Assembly (NCBI GenBank): GCA_964019135.1
Contig: OZ025249.1
Location: 4,092,001-4,156,000 of the forward strand
Direction: 5' to 3'
DNA: 64,000 nt
Origin: Arenicola marina
Lineage: Eukaryota > Annelida > Polychaeta > Arenicolidae
Shown: positions 23,942 through 36,605 of the stretch, in pieces
How the letters are laid out: each line of letters starts with the position of its first letter
How positions within the stretch are numbered: position 1 is the first letter of the stretch
Notes under the pieces: model-generated
The model's database searches: none
Told to the model about the DNA's origin: nothing
The model's input: the letters and a program-made list of their open reading frames with translations, nothing else
Program-made: the position numbers and the translations under genes

Positions 23942-24810
23942 TGTAGCCTTTGCTACAGGATGTCGTATAGTCCAGCGAAAAAAAAATAATTATCAAATAT
24001 CCAGTACAAGTTCATGCGAAGACAGATGAGGCGAAGCGACGACAAGTGAGACGAAGCGAAGAATGAAGAGCTGAAGTGGGCTGAAGTAGGTTGAAGTAGG
24101 TTGAAGTGGGTTGAAGTAGGTTGAGGTGGGTTGTAGTTGGAGACTGAAGGGTCGAAGTGGGGTGAAGAGAAGTGAAGCAAATGCCAATGAAGTGAAGTGG
24201 TTCTATCTGTCAAAGAAATTACTAAATTTTAGAAATAAATTCTAAAAATATTTAAGTTGTCATAAACTATCAAATAATATTACATTGTAGCATGTCACAA
24301 AATGTACTTAATTAATACTTAATTATCCAAAACGGGCTGTCACATACACACAAAATAGTCAACCACAACAACAAAAAATGGCTACAGAAAAAACAGCCAA
24401 ATTACACAAATAAGTATCAGAAATATCTAAATTATAAAAATGACAGGCTGTCATTTTACCATAGCGATACCAAACAACTATGCAAGAAAACCTCATTAAA
24501 TGCCTATAAACAAAGTTTAATACTCACTACGCTGGGGTGTTAAAGTGGTAGAAAATGTCAACTGCTTGTCAGATTACTGTGACTGTGTTGTCTTGTCAAT
24601 GACTTGTAAAAAACCAACTCAACCGGAAACGAGAGAACGAGACCAGTACAAAAAAACCGAAAAGTTTTACGAGAACACCCATGAGCCTCCGGAACAAATA
24701 GTGGTGACATCTATGGAATAATGAGGGACTTAACAGGAGATAAACATAATTAGCTACGTTATGATATGATATGACGTAATGATACGTTGCAGTTGATTCT
24801 ATCCGTAACA
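23942..24810 (-). repeat. 3' LTR of BEL/Pao element 2
   Basis: 869 bp, TG...CA. Contains a short internal run of GAAGTAGGTT-type 10-bp repeats at about 24,065-24,140. A purine-rich tract (minus strand) abuts it at 24,811. Confidence 0.95.
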
Positions 24811-27800
24811 TCCCGGCCCCTAAGGCACATCTCCAAAATGGCATTACAACAATACATATAGGACAGAATTATACATTTCCAATAACGACTTGAACAGATT
24901 CATACAAATGTCTTTCAGCAATAGCAAGGAAAGTCAATTCAACGAGGTTGTTGTTGCAGTTGTCGCTTCCAGGAGGCAAATCTTGTCGGTAGGCCTGTTG
25001 TAGAGTCCCGTGTGAGTCTTCACTTGGACCGACCTCACATGTCCGTCTCTGCCAGGGTAGACAGCGACGATTAGCCCAAGCGGCCACTGGTACCGCGGTG
25101 TGTTCTCATACTTGACGAGAACGAGGTCGCCACAACGCAAGTTACGTTGTGGCTTTAGCCACTTCTGGCGTTCTTGCAGTGAAGGCAGATATTCTTTCAG
25201 CCAACGTTGCCAGAAGATGTCAGCCAAATGCTGTATCTGGCGCCATCTTCTACGGTAGAGGTCTTGTTTGACGAAGTTCCCAGGCGGTAATGTAGGACCC
25301 GAGCGTAGGAGTAGCAGATGATTTGGTGTGAGTGGTGACAAATCACGTGAGTCGTCCGACAACTTCGTGATTGGACGGCTATTGACGATGCCTTCAACGA
25401 CACACAACAGGGTGACCAGCCCTTCGTCGTCCAGCACCTGGTGGTTCAGCAAGCTGCTGAGAACGGAGCGCACCGTTCGTATCTGGCGTTCCCAGACACC
25501 GCCCATGTGCGACGCTCCTGGCGGATTGAATATCCATTGGACTTCCCGCTGCCGTAGATAGCTGTCAATCGCTGTCTGGTTCCATTCCTTTATGGCTTTA
25601 CGCAACTCGCGCTGCCCACCAACGAGGTTGGTGCCATTGTCAGAGCGTATTTCTGTAGGTTGGCCACGACGACTGATGAAACGCTGGAGCGCGTTGATGA
25701 ACGAGTCTGTCTCCATGGTATGACAGACTTCGAGATGGATCGCTCGCGTTGCGAGGCAGGTGAAGAGGCATCCGTATCTCTTCAGCTGACTTCTGGCCCG
25801 CTTGACCATGAACGGTCCGAAGAAATCCACCCCCACCATGGAGAACGGTGGTAAGCCAGGTGTCACCCGGTCCTCGGGTAGGTCGGCCATACACTGTGAT
25901 TCTGGAGGGGCTTTCCTCTTGCGACATGGAATACACTTATAGATGACACGTTTTACAGCAGATCGACCTTTGACGATCCAAAATCGCTGCCGAAGCTCAG
26001 CGAGGACGTGTTCAACTCCACGATGTCCGGTGATGTCATGATAGTGCCTTATAATCAGGTCGACTATCGGATGGCGATATGGCAAGATCCAAGAATGTCT
26101 CACCTCGTCAGCGAGAGTAGCGTTCTCCAGCCGCCCGCCAACACACAGTAGTCCTTCGACGGAGGTAATCGGTGTCAATCGACGAAAACAGCTAGCCTTG
26201 AGCTGTGCGTCATCAATACTTGTCTTTTGAACGTACTTTATAATCTCCCGTTCCGCTGATTTCAGCTCCGAAACCTTGAGTGATCCACTCGAAACAAGGT
26301 CTCTATCACCTCCTGTGGCTTTGCATCGAAGAAGCGCTTTACCACGCAGAATCCAGGCGATAGACTTCTTGAGCTCATACCAGTCAGAATGCCTCTTGAA
26401 GATTTCCTCAATGACGTCTGGTTTTGTGTCAGTTTGTATGCCATACACTTGTAGCTCTCCTTTGACCTCAGCATCACAAGAGAGTGTGCGATTTCCGAAG
26501 TCAGGTTGGGCGGGCCAGGTAGATTCATCCTGCCACAGGAAACCCGGTCCACGTAGCCATCTGTCACTGTTGATCAGTTCTTGCGCTGCAAGGCCTCGTG
26601 AGACGTCATCTGCAGGATTCAATCCAGATTCCACGTACCTCCATTGCGCAGGGGTTGAGTGGTCCAATATTCGAGAGATGCGATTGGCCACAAAGGTGTG
26701 GAAGCGTTTGTCTTCATTTCGAAGGTACTGGAGAACAATCATGCTATCACACCAGTACATGGTCTGCAAATGTGGGTACTGCAAATGTTCTCGCATCAAC
26801 TCATCCAGCTTGACTGACACGATGGCGGCCATCAGTTCTAGGCGTGGAATCGTGGTTGTCTTCATTGGTGCCAGTTTTGCTTTGGCCATCAGTTGAGAAC
26901 AATGTATCTCTCCCTTGTTATCAACGAGTCGCAGGTAAATAATAGCTCCATATCCCTTCTCCGAAGCGTCCGAGAAGTGATGTAACTGGACCGAAGTTAT
27001 GGTTCCGAAGCCAGGTGGTTTGACGCAGCGTGGTATGGTCAAGTCGCGTAGCAGTGGCAGATCTGCTAACCACCGGCCCCATTGCTCAGCTAAGTCGTCT
27101 GGCATGGGATCATCCCATCCCACTTTCGTTCTGCACAGACGCTGAAACAGCATTTTCGCCGTCAAGACAAATGGGCATGCGTAACCCAAGGGGTCGTAGA
27201 CGGAGCTCACGATACTCAATAGACCACGTCGGGTAAGAGGCTTCTCTTTGACATGGACGTCAAAACCCAATGTGTCATCTTCTACACGCCACAACACTCC
27301 CAGAGCTCTCTCCGCAGGCAAAAGCTCCCGATCCAGATCGAGTGACTTGACTTCTTTCGCCCGCTCAGACTCTGGTACAGTGCGAAGTACTTCACGCGAG
27401 TTGCTGACCCATTTAGTCAGGCGGAATCCACCCTTAGCCAGTAACTCACGCAACTGTTGCACGAGGTGCACGCCATGCAGCACATCCGGAACGGACTTCA
27501 GGCAATCATCCACGTAGAAACTTTTGTCGACAGTGGCTACAGTGTCAGCACTGTAGTCTGAGGCATAGTCAGATGCCGTACGCTTCAGCGCGTAGTTGGC
27601 GCAGCTGGGGCTCCAAACCCCGCCGAACAGATGCGCAGTCATCCTATAAACCGTTGCTGGTCTTGACGGGTCGTCATCTGTCCACCACAGAAAGCGAAGA
27701 ACATCTCGGTCTGGCGTGTTCACTAACACTTGGTGAAACATGCCTTCGATATCAGCCATGAAAGCTATGGGTTCTTCTCTGAAACGCAGCAGAACGCCGA

Positions 27801-30800
27801 CGAGCTTGTTTGCGAGATCTGGTCCCTGGTGTACCATGTCATTGAGTGAAGTACCACAATACTTAGCGGCGCAATCAAACACTAATCGTACCTTGTCTGG
27901 TTTCCTGGGGTGCAAGACTGGGTGATGAGGTAAATACCAGACGCAGCCATCAGAACGGTCAAGTTGCTCATATGGCACTACCTCGGCGTACCCCTTGTTT
28001 TTGAGTTCGTTGATGCCTGCAACATATTTGTCCCTCAGCGCATCATCTTTCGAAAGCCTCCTTCCCAGGAGACGTAGACGATGCTCGGCCATTGCTCTGT
28101 TGTCCGGAAGTGTTGGTGGTCTGTGCTTGAAGGGTATGTCCATGCTGTAATGATCCTTGTCCCTAAACAAGGACTCCTCCCACACAGAGATCACTTTCCT
28201 GTCACTCACAGACATTCCTATATCCTCTCCAACAACATCATCTACTTTCCAGAACTTCTCAACTTGGCGCTGCAGTTGAGCATCAGTATCGATGAAGCAG
28301 GACGTCACGTTGTCGGAAGTACTTGTGTCGACGAGTCCATTAATTGTCCATCCTAGTACAGTTCTTGTCGCATATGGTGTACCTGCATCTCCGACACGAA
28401 CATCTCTAGGTGCCAAAGCAAACGGTACATCTTGTCCAATGAGCAGATGTACTTCATTGGTGTCAATATCTGGCAACTGAATACCTTGTAAGTGAGGCCA
28501 GTGCTGAAGTTCTTCCGGTGACACTCTACTGTCGGTACTGATGTTAAGTTTGGGCCTGGTGAATACATGTGTCATCACAAGAAGACATTCATCTTCTAGG
28601 TCTGTGACTTCAAGACTAACTACAGAGGTGTCAGTCAGAACTTCACGTTTGTCAAGTGTTGTCAGTTTCATAGCGTATTGCTTTCCAGGTGCTCCAAGTA
28701 ATTTACTCAGCTGCTCCGAGCAGAACGTCTGTGTTGATCCGGTGTCCAGCAGTGCATATGTTTTCACAAATGTAGAAGCAGCACCCGCTCTTCTCACTTT
28801 CACCGGGACGATGGGGAGTGCCACTTTGCTAAGGCCGGCCCCAGCGAGACTACATGTCGCTTTGTCAGGGGTACTCGACGCAGGTGACGGTCTGATAGGA
28901 TGAGGTGTCGCAGCATTTGTGACGTGGCGTGGATCTCCAGGACGCGGTAGATGCAAGAATTTTGTGTGCTTCAAACCACATCCAGGTACAGTACACACTG
29001 TGTTACGTTGACAATCCTTGGCTCCATGGCCTGGTAGCAAGCAATTGACACACAGACGTCGTCTCTGCGCAAAGTCCAGCCTCTCATTGGGTCGCAATGC
29101 TTTAAACTTGTCACAGCCAAACAACGAGTGTCTTTGATCACAGCAGAGACACGGCTCTGCAAACTTAGGTGTCACAGGAGTGCTCGTTACCCTGCTTCCG
29201 GTTTGCAATTGGCTAGTGACTGGAGAAGCTGGCTGATCCACCTGAGTGTTGTAGTTTACGCCTTGTTTGTCCTTTTTCTTGTCCTTGACTTTGCTGTCCT
29301 TACGTTCATTGGTCACCAACTTGCCAAACACTGGGTCGTTGGCTTGCTCAGCTGACATAGTCACATACTTAACTATGTCGTCTATGTTTGGAGATCTGTC
29401 TTCCGTTGTCCTTATCCAGTAGGTTTTCTTTAGCCACCCTCTGCGTAGATCCAGAGGCAGTTTGCCGACAATCTGGCACAATCTTTGGCGGCTGTTCAAT
29501 TCGCTCAGTTTGCCCATGGTATGTAGTGTCTCCCTGCAGCTTCTCAGATCATCTGATAGTTCCAGCAAGGCCTTGTTGTCATGAACATCAGGACGACAGA
29601 GAATCCTGTTTATCCATGCCTCGGTAATGTGATATTCATTGCCGAAACGCTCCTTCAGCAGCTTTCTTGCCAGAATGTATCCGTCTGTGGGATCTTTCAC
29701 TGTACAACATTGAAGCAGTTTCTTGGCTGGCCCAGAACAATACTGCAAAAGTCTAGCAAGCTTAGCCCCATCACCTATGGATTCCTTGTCCACGTTGTTT
29801 TCAAAACTTCTAATAAAAGTCCAATATCTGATAGGGTCACCATCAAATGTCATGAGTTCAGCACGTGGTAACTGAATAGCTTCGACAAGGGATTGCTGCT
29901 GTTGTTGACTGTTATTTAACATCTGAACTAGAATGTCACCCACATGAGTTTGTCCAATTCTGGTGTTATTTTCCGCAAGAGGTATGGTTGATGGTCTGAC
30001 TGGCCTGCTGGCCAATGAAGGTGTGGACATGTCATCCTGCCCATCAGGAACAAGAGGAGGGTGTGATTCCTGACATGTTGCAACAGGTTGGGCATTAGCT
30101 GCTAATGGAGTAGAATGAAACAGGCGAGTGGGTGGCAAACCTAACATCAGAACGCCTGACAGTGACTCCTTCAGCTTCCGCAAAAGTTTTCTCCATAGCT
30201 TCAGCCTTGGCAATCTTAACTCTCAGCTCAACAGCCTTACGACGTTGCTTCAGTAAAAGCTCCTGCTCTTCTAATGCCTGGCAATCCGCTAAAGTGCTAA
30301 CTTCAGCTTGTAAGGCAGCTCTCTCTGCGGCTGCTTTAATCCTAGCACTGGAGAGCGAGCTGACTCTTGACGAAGCAGAGCTGGATTTTGAAGACTTGGA
30401 ACTAGCCCTTGATGTCTTAGAGCTGGCTTGACTGACAGAGTCAGTGGCTTGAATGTCATCATCACGAGTTTGTAGGATTTCTTGCTTGATATCTTCCATC
30501 CAAATCTCACAAGATTCTTGTACTTGAGTAACATCATACATTACTTGATTTAGGTAGGCTGTTGAATCTTTAAGCTCTTCATCCTCAGAGAGTAGTGCAT
30601 GAAACTGTTCATGAGAATGAAGGAATGCCTTCAGAGCATCCTCTAGTTCCACAGATTTCCTCGCAACAACAGCTACATTTCTCGGATTAGTCATTAATTT
30701 CTTCAGGTCATTGCCAATCCTTGTTACAGTGCCTTTACGGCGGCTCCGACGAGATTTCAGACGGGATAATTTGTCAGTGATTTCCTTTTGCACTGATAAG

Positions 30801-30906
30801 CTAAGTTCTTCAAGTTTCCTAATTTTACCACTGATATCAGCTATCAGACTGTCAGCATCAGCCATTTTGAAACAATGTCATAACAATCAGTTCGTAATAG
30901 AACTAA

Positions 30907-31367
30907 TGTAGCCTTTGCTACAGGATGTCGTATAGTCCAGCGAAAAAAAAATAATTATCAAATATCCAGTACAAGTTCATGCGAAGACAGATGAGGCGAA
31001 GCGACGACAAGTGAGACGAAGCGAAGAATGAAGAGCTGAAGTGGGCTGAAGTAGGTTGAAGTAGGTTGAAGTGGGTTGAAGTAGGTTGAGGTGGGTTGTA
31101 GTTGGAGACTGAAGGGTCGAAGTGGGGTGAAGAGAAGTGAAGCAAATGCCAATGAAGTGAAGTGGTTCTATCTGTCAAAGAAATTACTAAATTTTAGAAA
31201 TAAATTCTAAAAATATTTAAGTTGTCATAAACTATCAAATAATATTACATTGTAGCATGTCACAAAATGTACTTAATTAATACTTAATTATCCAAAACGG
31301 GCTGTCACATACACACAAAATAGTCAACCACAACAACAAAAAATGGCTACAGAAAAAACAGCCAAAT
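30907..31367 (-). repeat. 5' LTR of BEL/Pao element 2, inner part
   Basis: Matches the first 461 bp of the left LTR exactly as far as I can see, then is interrupted by the nested element. AAAT (31,364-31,367) is the nested target duplication. The remaining LTR lies at 35,226-35,633; 461 + 408 = 869 bp, the full LTR length. Confidence 0.95.
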
Positions 31368-31854
31368 TGTGGTATCCCAGGTCCAATGCTTTTGCGCCAT
31401 ACTGTAGTTTGCGCGCGTGAGTTACTATAGCAACCACAGCGGTGATGTCACCGCTTGGATTGAGTTTGAGGGGAGTTAGTCAGTCAGCGGCGTTGCGGGA
31501 GGACGTGTTTTAGCTAGCCAGCTAGGAGGGATTTACGTTGGATTCACCGCCCTGCGGAGCAAGGGGCTGGCAGCAGGTTCACCAACTGCTGCCAGGTAAG
31601 TGACACCGATAACGGAGTTCGTGACTTGTGTTTTATTTGGGTTTAAGGGTGTTTAAATAAATCATCGAAACTTTAACCACTTCGTTTCGCCTCAGTGCCT
31701 TCGCCACCACGTGTTAACGCAAGACCGAATTCGGAACGAACACCCAGTTGGGGTTGTCGAAATTAAGTTTAGATCCAATTAGAATAACACAACGAGAAGT
31801 AAATCAAAGTAAAGACACTCCCCCCCCCCCCCCCCCCATTCGTAAAATATCACA
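31368..31854 (+). repeat. 5' LTR of nested element
   Basis: 487 bp including a long C run near 31,817. Starts TGTGGTATCC and ends ATATCACA. The 4-bp target duplication AAAT precedes it. Confidence 0.9.
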
Positions 31855-33739
31855 TTTGGTGCCGTGAACCAGCGGTCTTTTCACGTGGTTGAGCGACAAG
31901 TGGCAACATGGCGGAACGCCGTGGGTTAGGCTTCATGGCTAGGTTAGAAAGTTGGTTGAGTGAGGACGATACAGACTTCCCCGTTCACGGAGAGAGGGTT
32001 GGAAATTTAGGCCGTGGGATACGTGACCATGTGGGGATTCAGTCCGAGAAGCGTGAGGAATATGATTTGGGACCTGTCGAGGCTCAGGTGGGCGAGGACA
32101 GTTCAGCCAGGGGTGCGCCTCAAATTTTGTTGCACAATTCTAAGATGGCGGCTCTGCCTTCTTCCCCAAATCGGCCGGGCGATCACGTGACCGAAATGCC
32201 GGCCCCTGATTGGCCCAGGAGTGCGCGTCCCGCCAAAAGCGAGTTTGCGCGGGATTCTCAGCGGGTTGGTGTTATAAGGGGAATGCAAGATGGCCGCGCC
32301 CATGACACCGTGTTCGGCGAGCAGGCTACTCAGGGTGTCAGCAACCGAACTCAAAGCGTTAGATGGGATGGTTACAGGCCAGAGGGGGTGGGTTATGGGC
32401 CCCCAAGCGCTGTGCCGTTCGCTGGCAACCCCCATTAGGGGCAACTGCATCACTCTCGCTTAGCGGAGTCTGCACCCAACCCAGCCGACAGGTGGCAAAA
32501 TGGCGAGCCCACTGCCGCATGCGGCATGGTGACATTGGTGTTGAGTGGGGATGAAATTGATTCACCAGGGTGTTCACAGGACAGGTGAATGGCTTGAAAG
32601 TTTAGACTAGATTTTGTCAGGATGGGGGATTTAACAAAGACTCATTTGGTATAACTCTTAAGACTTTAACCAGTGTTAACGAAACTGGAGTTGGCAGAGA
32701 TCTGTGATTTGTATTTTTTTGCAAAGATGGCGGACCTTTCAAATTTCTAGAATGTTCGACAGCGTGAGGCCGTCACGTGATCGAAATGCCGGTCTCTCAT
32801 TGGTCGAGGAGTGCGCGTTCCCGCCAAAACTGGTTTTGGGCGGTAACTCTTTGGAAGATGTGGCCCCGGTTTGGAATACATGTTCATATGTGGTGTGACA
32901 CTGAATGGGATCGTACTCGGTTGAAAAAGGTCTTGGGGAATTTATGGTTCAGGCGGTGTAGTGGGGCACAAGGTTTTTTTTTGGTGGTTTGGCGGGGCAC
33001 GGATTCGGTGCCATGGTTTCCCACGCAGGTATAAGCGGTGGATGTGTTTTTTTTTATCAAGTGGCTGTTCTGAAGCACTGGGTGACATGCTGGATCCATG
33101 TAGATCACTTCGGTGACGCAGTCCAGCATCAATCCCCAACTGTGAAGTAGAGGGCGGTTTACGTCACAGCCAGGTTGCCTCAGGTCTTCGTGAGCCTGTT
33201 GCGCCTGGCGTGATAGAATATTCCGTTTTTTTTTGCCATCTTGAGAGTCGCCGACCACGGTGTGTCCTCGCAGGGTAGTTGGCCTGGTACGGGCTGGAAA
33301 CCAAGACAATGGGCTGCCTAGCAGGAGTTTTGGGCTGGCAGGGGAGTTCCGTCCACAGTGTGTGTTTGTGTCAAGGTATTGCAGGGGGCGGATTTTGGTG
33401 AATTTTTATCTGATACGAGTTACCGGTGATTATGTGTGTGGTTCATTGGGATATCTTTAGATACTTTGTGTTAGCTGCTATAGTAAATTTGTGGGCTTTT
33501 TCAGTTATCCTTATGGAGTAAATTGGTTATAAATTATGACCTGTTGATTAAGTCGCTTGGAGTTACAAGGTGTAACACCTGATGACCTGTGTGTGATGTG
33601 TCATTGTACGGTTGATGACCACACCAATACCTAGTGCTTGTGTCGTGAGGAAGTGTGGGCCAATGTGGCCTGGATGACCTCACTCGTTGAACGGCTGCCT
33701 GCTGAAGTGCTTGGCGGGACAAAACAGAGCGCCAGAAGA

Positions 33740-34340
33740 GCGCTACTTCGTGCTGATCTGACGGCAACCCCAGCAGCGTCCTCAGCATCAGGGGCGTCAC
33801 CGGCATCATCGGTGACCGCCGCGTCATCGGCCGAACTAACGGCAGCTGCGGCGCCCCAGGCACCAGCATCGGCGGCGTCACCATTATCACAGGTGACCGC
33901 GGCTTCATCGGCCGAACTTACGGCAGACATCGGCGGCGTCACCGCCATCATCGGCATCGGCGGCGTCACCGTTATCATAGGTGACCGCGGCTTCATCGGC
34001 CGAACTTACGGCGACAACATCGGCGGCAGCGTCCGCGACAGCATCGGTGACCGCGGCATCATCGGCCGAACTTACGGCAGACATCGGCGGCGTCACCGCC
34101 ATCATCAGCATCGGCGTGCGCGACAACACGGCGGCAGCATCGGCGTCCGCGATAACATCGGCGGCAGCATCGGCGTCCGCGACAACGTCCACGACAACAT
34201 CGGCGTCCGCGATAGCAGCGGCTGCTACTGCAGCTACGACAGTCACTGGCTGCCCGGATGGCGACGACATCCTTGACGACGTCGCTACTTGTGGTCGCTA
34301 CAGCCGCAGTCATCCTGGCTGCTGCGGTGGCCGAAACTGA
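33740..34340 (+). repeat. GC-rich degenerate tandem repeats inside nested element
   Basis: Repeating blocks of GCGGCGTCACC, ACCGCGGCTTCATCGGCC and GAACTTACGGCAGACATCGG make an Ala/Ser/Thr-rich or Gly/Ile/Arg-rich open frame depending on the frame read. The composition is typical of a repeat expansion rather than a folded protein. Confidence 0.75.
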
Positions 34341-34742
34341 ACTTTGGTCGTGTCAGATCCGGCCCAGCCGGCATTTGTGACAGCTTCAGCGGCGTCCTTG
34401 GCGCGCTTGGCGTTACCAAGTGGTGGCGTCAATGCCGTGGAGCCTCGGGACGAGGCCCGGGCGCCAGCACGGAATCACTCCGCGGTCGGCCACATCGGTG
34501 ACCCAGTGACCTCTCTTCGGCCTTGAACGATACAGACTTTGCCGGAAACGGCTGTTGTGTGACTTTTTGTTTTGCTCTCAACGCTGATATAGCAATTTGT
34601 TTGATGTGTGGTCATTGCTGGTAATATTCAAGTTATATGACATCATCTTTGCTTTGTGTTTATAATGGTTCAACTTCGCTGTCATAATATTAGTGATTTG
34701 GGTTTAGTCGTTCGAGGGCGAACGTTTTAAAGGGAGGGGGAG

Positions 34743-35221
34743 TGTGGTATCCCAGGTCCAATGCTTTTGCGCCATACTGTAGTTTGCGCGCGTGAGTTAC
34801 TATAGCAACCACAGCGGTGATGTCACCGCTTGGATTGAGTTTGGGGAGTTAGTCAGTCAGCGGCGTTGCGGGAGGACGGGTTTAGCTAGCCAGCTAGGAA
34901 GGATTTACGTTGGATTCACCGCCCTGCGGAGCAAGGGGCTGGCAGCAGTTTCACCAACTGCTGCCAGGTAAGTGACACCGATAACGGAGTTCGTAACTTG
35001 TGTTTTATTTGGGTTTAAGGGTGTTTAAATAAATCATCGAAACTTTAACCACTTCGTTTCGCCTCAGTGCCTTCGCCACCACGTGTTAACGCAAGACCGA
35101 ATTCGGAACGAACACCCAGTTGGGGTTGTCGAAATTAAGTTTAGAAGTAATTAGAATAACACAACGAGAAGTACATCAAAGTAAAGTAAAGACACTCCCC
35201 CCCCATTACTAAAATATCACA
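34743..35221 (+). repeat. 3' LTR of nested element
   Basis: 479 bp. Aligns along its whole length with the left LTR; a shorter C run explains most of the length difference. Followed by AAAT. Confidence 0.9.
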
Positions 35222-35225
35222 AAAT

Positions 35226-35633
35226 TACACAAATAAGTATCAGAAATATCTAAATTATAAAAATGACAGGCTGTCATTTTACCATAGCGATACCAAACAA
35301 CTATGCAAGAAAACCTCATTAAATGCCTATAAACAAAGTTTAATACTCACTACGCTGGGGTGTTAAAGTGGTAGAAAATGTCAACTGCTTGTCAGATTAC
35401 TGTGACTGTGTTGTCTTGTCAATGACTTGTAAAAAACCAACTCAACCGGAAACGAGAGAACGAGACCAGTACAAAAAAAACGAAAAGTTTTACGAGAACA
35501 CCCATGAGCCTCCGGAACAAATAGTGGTGACATCTATGGAATAATGAGGGACTTAACAGGAGATAAACATAATTAGCTACGTTATGATATGATATGACGT
35601 AATGATACGTTGCAGTTGATTCTGTCCGTAACA
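35226..35633 (-). repeat. 5' LTR of BEL/Pao element 2, outer part
   Basis: Completes the split LTR after the second AAAT copy (35,222-35,225). It is followed by the element's own target duplication GATAG. Confidence 0.95.
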
Positions 35634-35638
35634 GATAG

Positions 35639-35984
35639 AAATGGATACACTGTAGCACAATATACCATTCAGATTTCTCACCAGAAACCTGATTTCTCTG
35701 ATTTGTACACAGTGTGTATACGTGGCATGTCACCCGACCTTAATCGCCGTCGGCGGCCATCGATTTGCTTATACACCACTGTTCAGACCTGTTAGTGTAT
35801 ATTTTCAATATATGTATCGTCTTGTGGTGACGTAAGCAATATCTACTGGTGTTAACAAAGGTGACCTATCTGGGATACAGGACGTGACTTAATATGTAAT
35901 AAGATACATGACGTGCATGTGATGGCCTACCCCCCCCCCCCACCGCCACCACAACCCCCTATGATGCCGTCACCGTTCAGTGAC
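35639..35984. other. Unassigned sequence downstream of SLC5 exon 12
   Basis: Host sequence between the BEL insertion and the 38-bp array. I looked for a C-terminal exon of the transporter on the minus strand and saw none. A C run lies at about 35,931. Confidence 0.4.
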
Positions 35985-36480
35985 TTATGACCGGCGTGTG
36001 GTGTTGTGACCTGCCAGTGATAATGTGACCTGCGTGTGGTGTTGTGACCTGCCAGTGATAACGTGGCGTGCGTGTGGTGTTGTGACCTGCCAGTGATAAT
36101 GTAACCTGCCAGTGATAATGTGGTGTGCGTGTGGTGTTGTGACCTGCCAGTGATAATGTGACCTGCGTGTGGTGTTGTGACCTTCCAGTGATAATGTGAC
36201 CTGCGTGTGGTGTCTTGACCTGCCAGTGATAATGTGACCTGCGTGTTGTGTTGTGACCTTCCAGTGATAATGTGACCTGCGTGTGGTGTCTTGACCTGCC
36301 AGTGATAATGTGACCTGCGTGTGGTGTCTTGACCTGCCAGTGATAATGTGACCTGCATGTGGTGTCTTGACCTGCCAGTGATAATGAGGCGTGCATGTGG
36401 TGTCTTGACCCTGTTGTGATGATATGACTGGCGTGTGGTGTAACTGTTGTGACCCAGTGATGATGTGCGTAACCTCTGAT
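35985..36480. repeat. 38-bp minisatellite beside SLC5 exon 12
   Basis: About 12 units of the same family as 7085-8060 (GTGATAATGTGACCTGC / GTGTGGTGT-TGTGACCTGCC). It lies in the intron immediately downstream of exon 12, beginning about 45-60 bp past its donor. Confidence 0.92.
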
Positions 36481-36504
36481 AAACGTCGCGACCACGTGAC
36501 GTAC

Positions 36505-36605
36505 CTGTGAGGAGGGAGACGATGACTCCTGTTACTATGGTGACTGTCAGTGACAAGACGCTGTAGAGGAAGAACGACAGACGGAACAGCGGGAAAATGT
36601 CGCCT
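36505..36605 (-). CDS. SLC5A8-like: SLC5 exon 12: last membrane segment
   Basis: 101 bp between acceptor ATTTCAG and donor GTACGT. The first base completes a Val codon with exon 11; then GDIFPLFRLSFFLYS leads into a helix ending GVIVSLLTG, closely like SLC5A6 (GLIVSLLTG). It leaves one base over for the next exon. Near-identical copy at 8069-8169. Confidence 0.92.

Larger units (their letters stand above)
31368..35221 (+). mobile_element. Nested non-autonomous LTR element (LARD/TRIM-like)
   Basis: LTR element of about 3.85 kb inserted in the LTR of BEL element 2. Its LTRs are 487 and 479 bp (TGTGGTATCCC...ATATCACA). A primer-binding-like site TTTGGTGCCGTGAACC follows the left LTR at 31,855, in the style of BEL elements, and a purine tract (AAAGGGAGGGGGAG) precedes the right one. 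The 2.9-kb interior has no reverse transcriptase or integrase. It has one 176-codon open frame (31,908-32,438) of unknown nature. A second copy of part of that region (CACGTGA-CGAAATGCCGG-TTGG-GAGTGCGCGT pattern) lies near 32,770-32,840, and a GC-rich repeat tract occupies 33,740-34,340. The LTRs differ from each other by about 2 percent plus a few indels. Confidence 0.88.
23942..35633 (-). mobile_element. BEL/Pao LTR retrotransposon, element 2 (with nested insertion)
   Basis: Fossil BEL/Pao element on the minus strand. Its LTRs are 869 bp each, the 5' one split by a nested LTR element (31,368-35,221). A 5-bp target duplication GATAG lies at 23,937-23,941 and 35,634-35,638. Without the nested element it is about 7.8 kb. 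Parts, in minus-strand order: gag-like coiled, serine-rich region about 30,865-30,100; zinc-knuckle region about 29,160-28,960; protease-like region about 28,800-28,560; reverse transcriptase about 27,980-27,500 with a YVDD box near 27,510; RNase H about 26,980-26,570; integrase zinc-binding region about 26,150-25,900; integrase core about 25,880-25,430; Pao-type C-terminal domain about 25,330-24,960. The two LTRs differ at about two of 869 positions, so it is young. It looks nearly whole, with about one interruption besides the nested insertion. Confidence 0.95.

Noticed and set aside
25328-30911. Plus-strand open frames opposite BEL element 2
   Set aside because: They are shadows of the long minus-strand coding region and show no domain of their own.
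33638-34340. Ala/Ser/Thr-rich and Gly/Ile-rich open frames
   Set aside because: They lie in a GC-rich tandem repeat inside a non-autonomous LTR element and are open on both strands in several frames.
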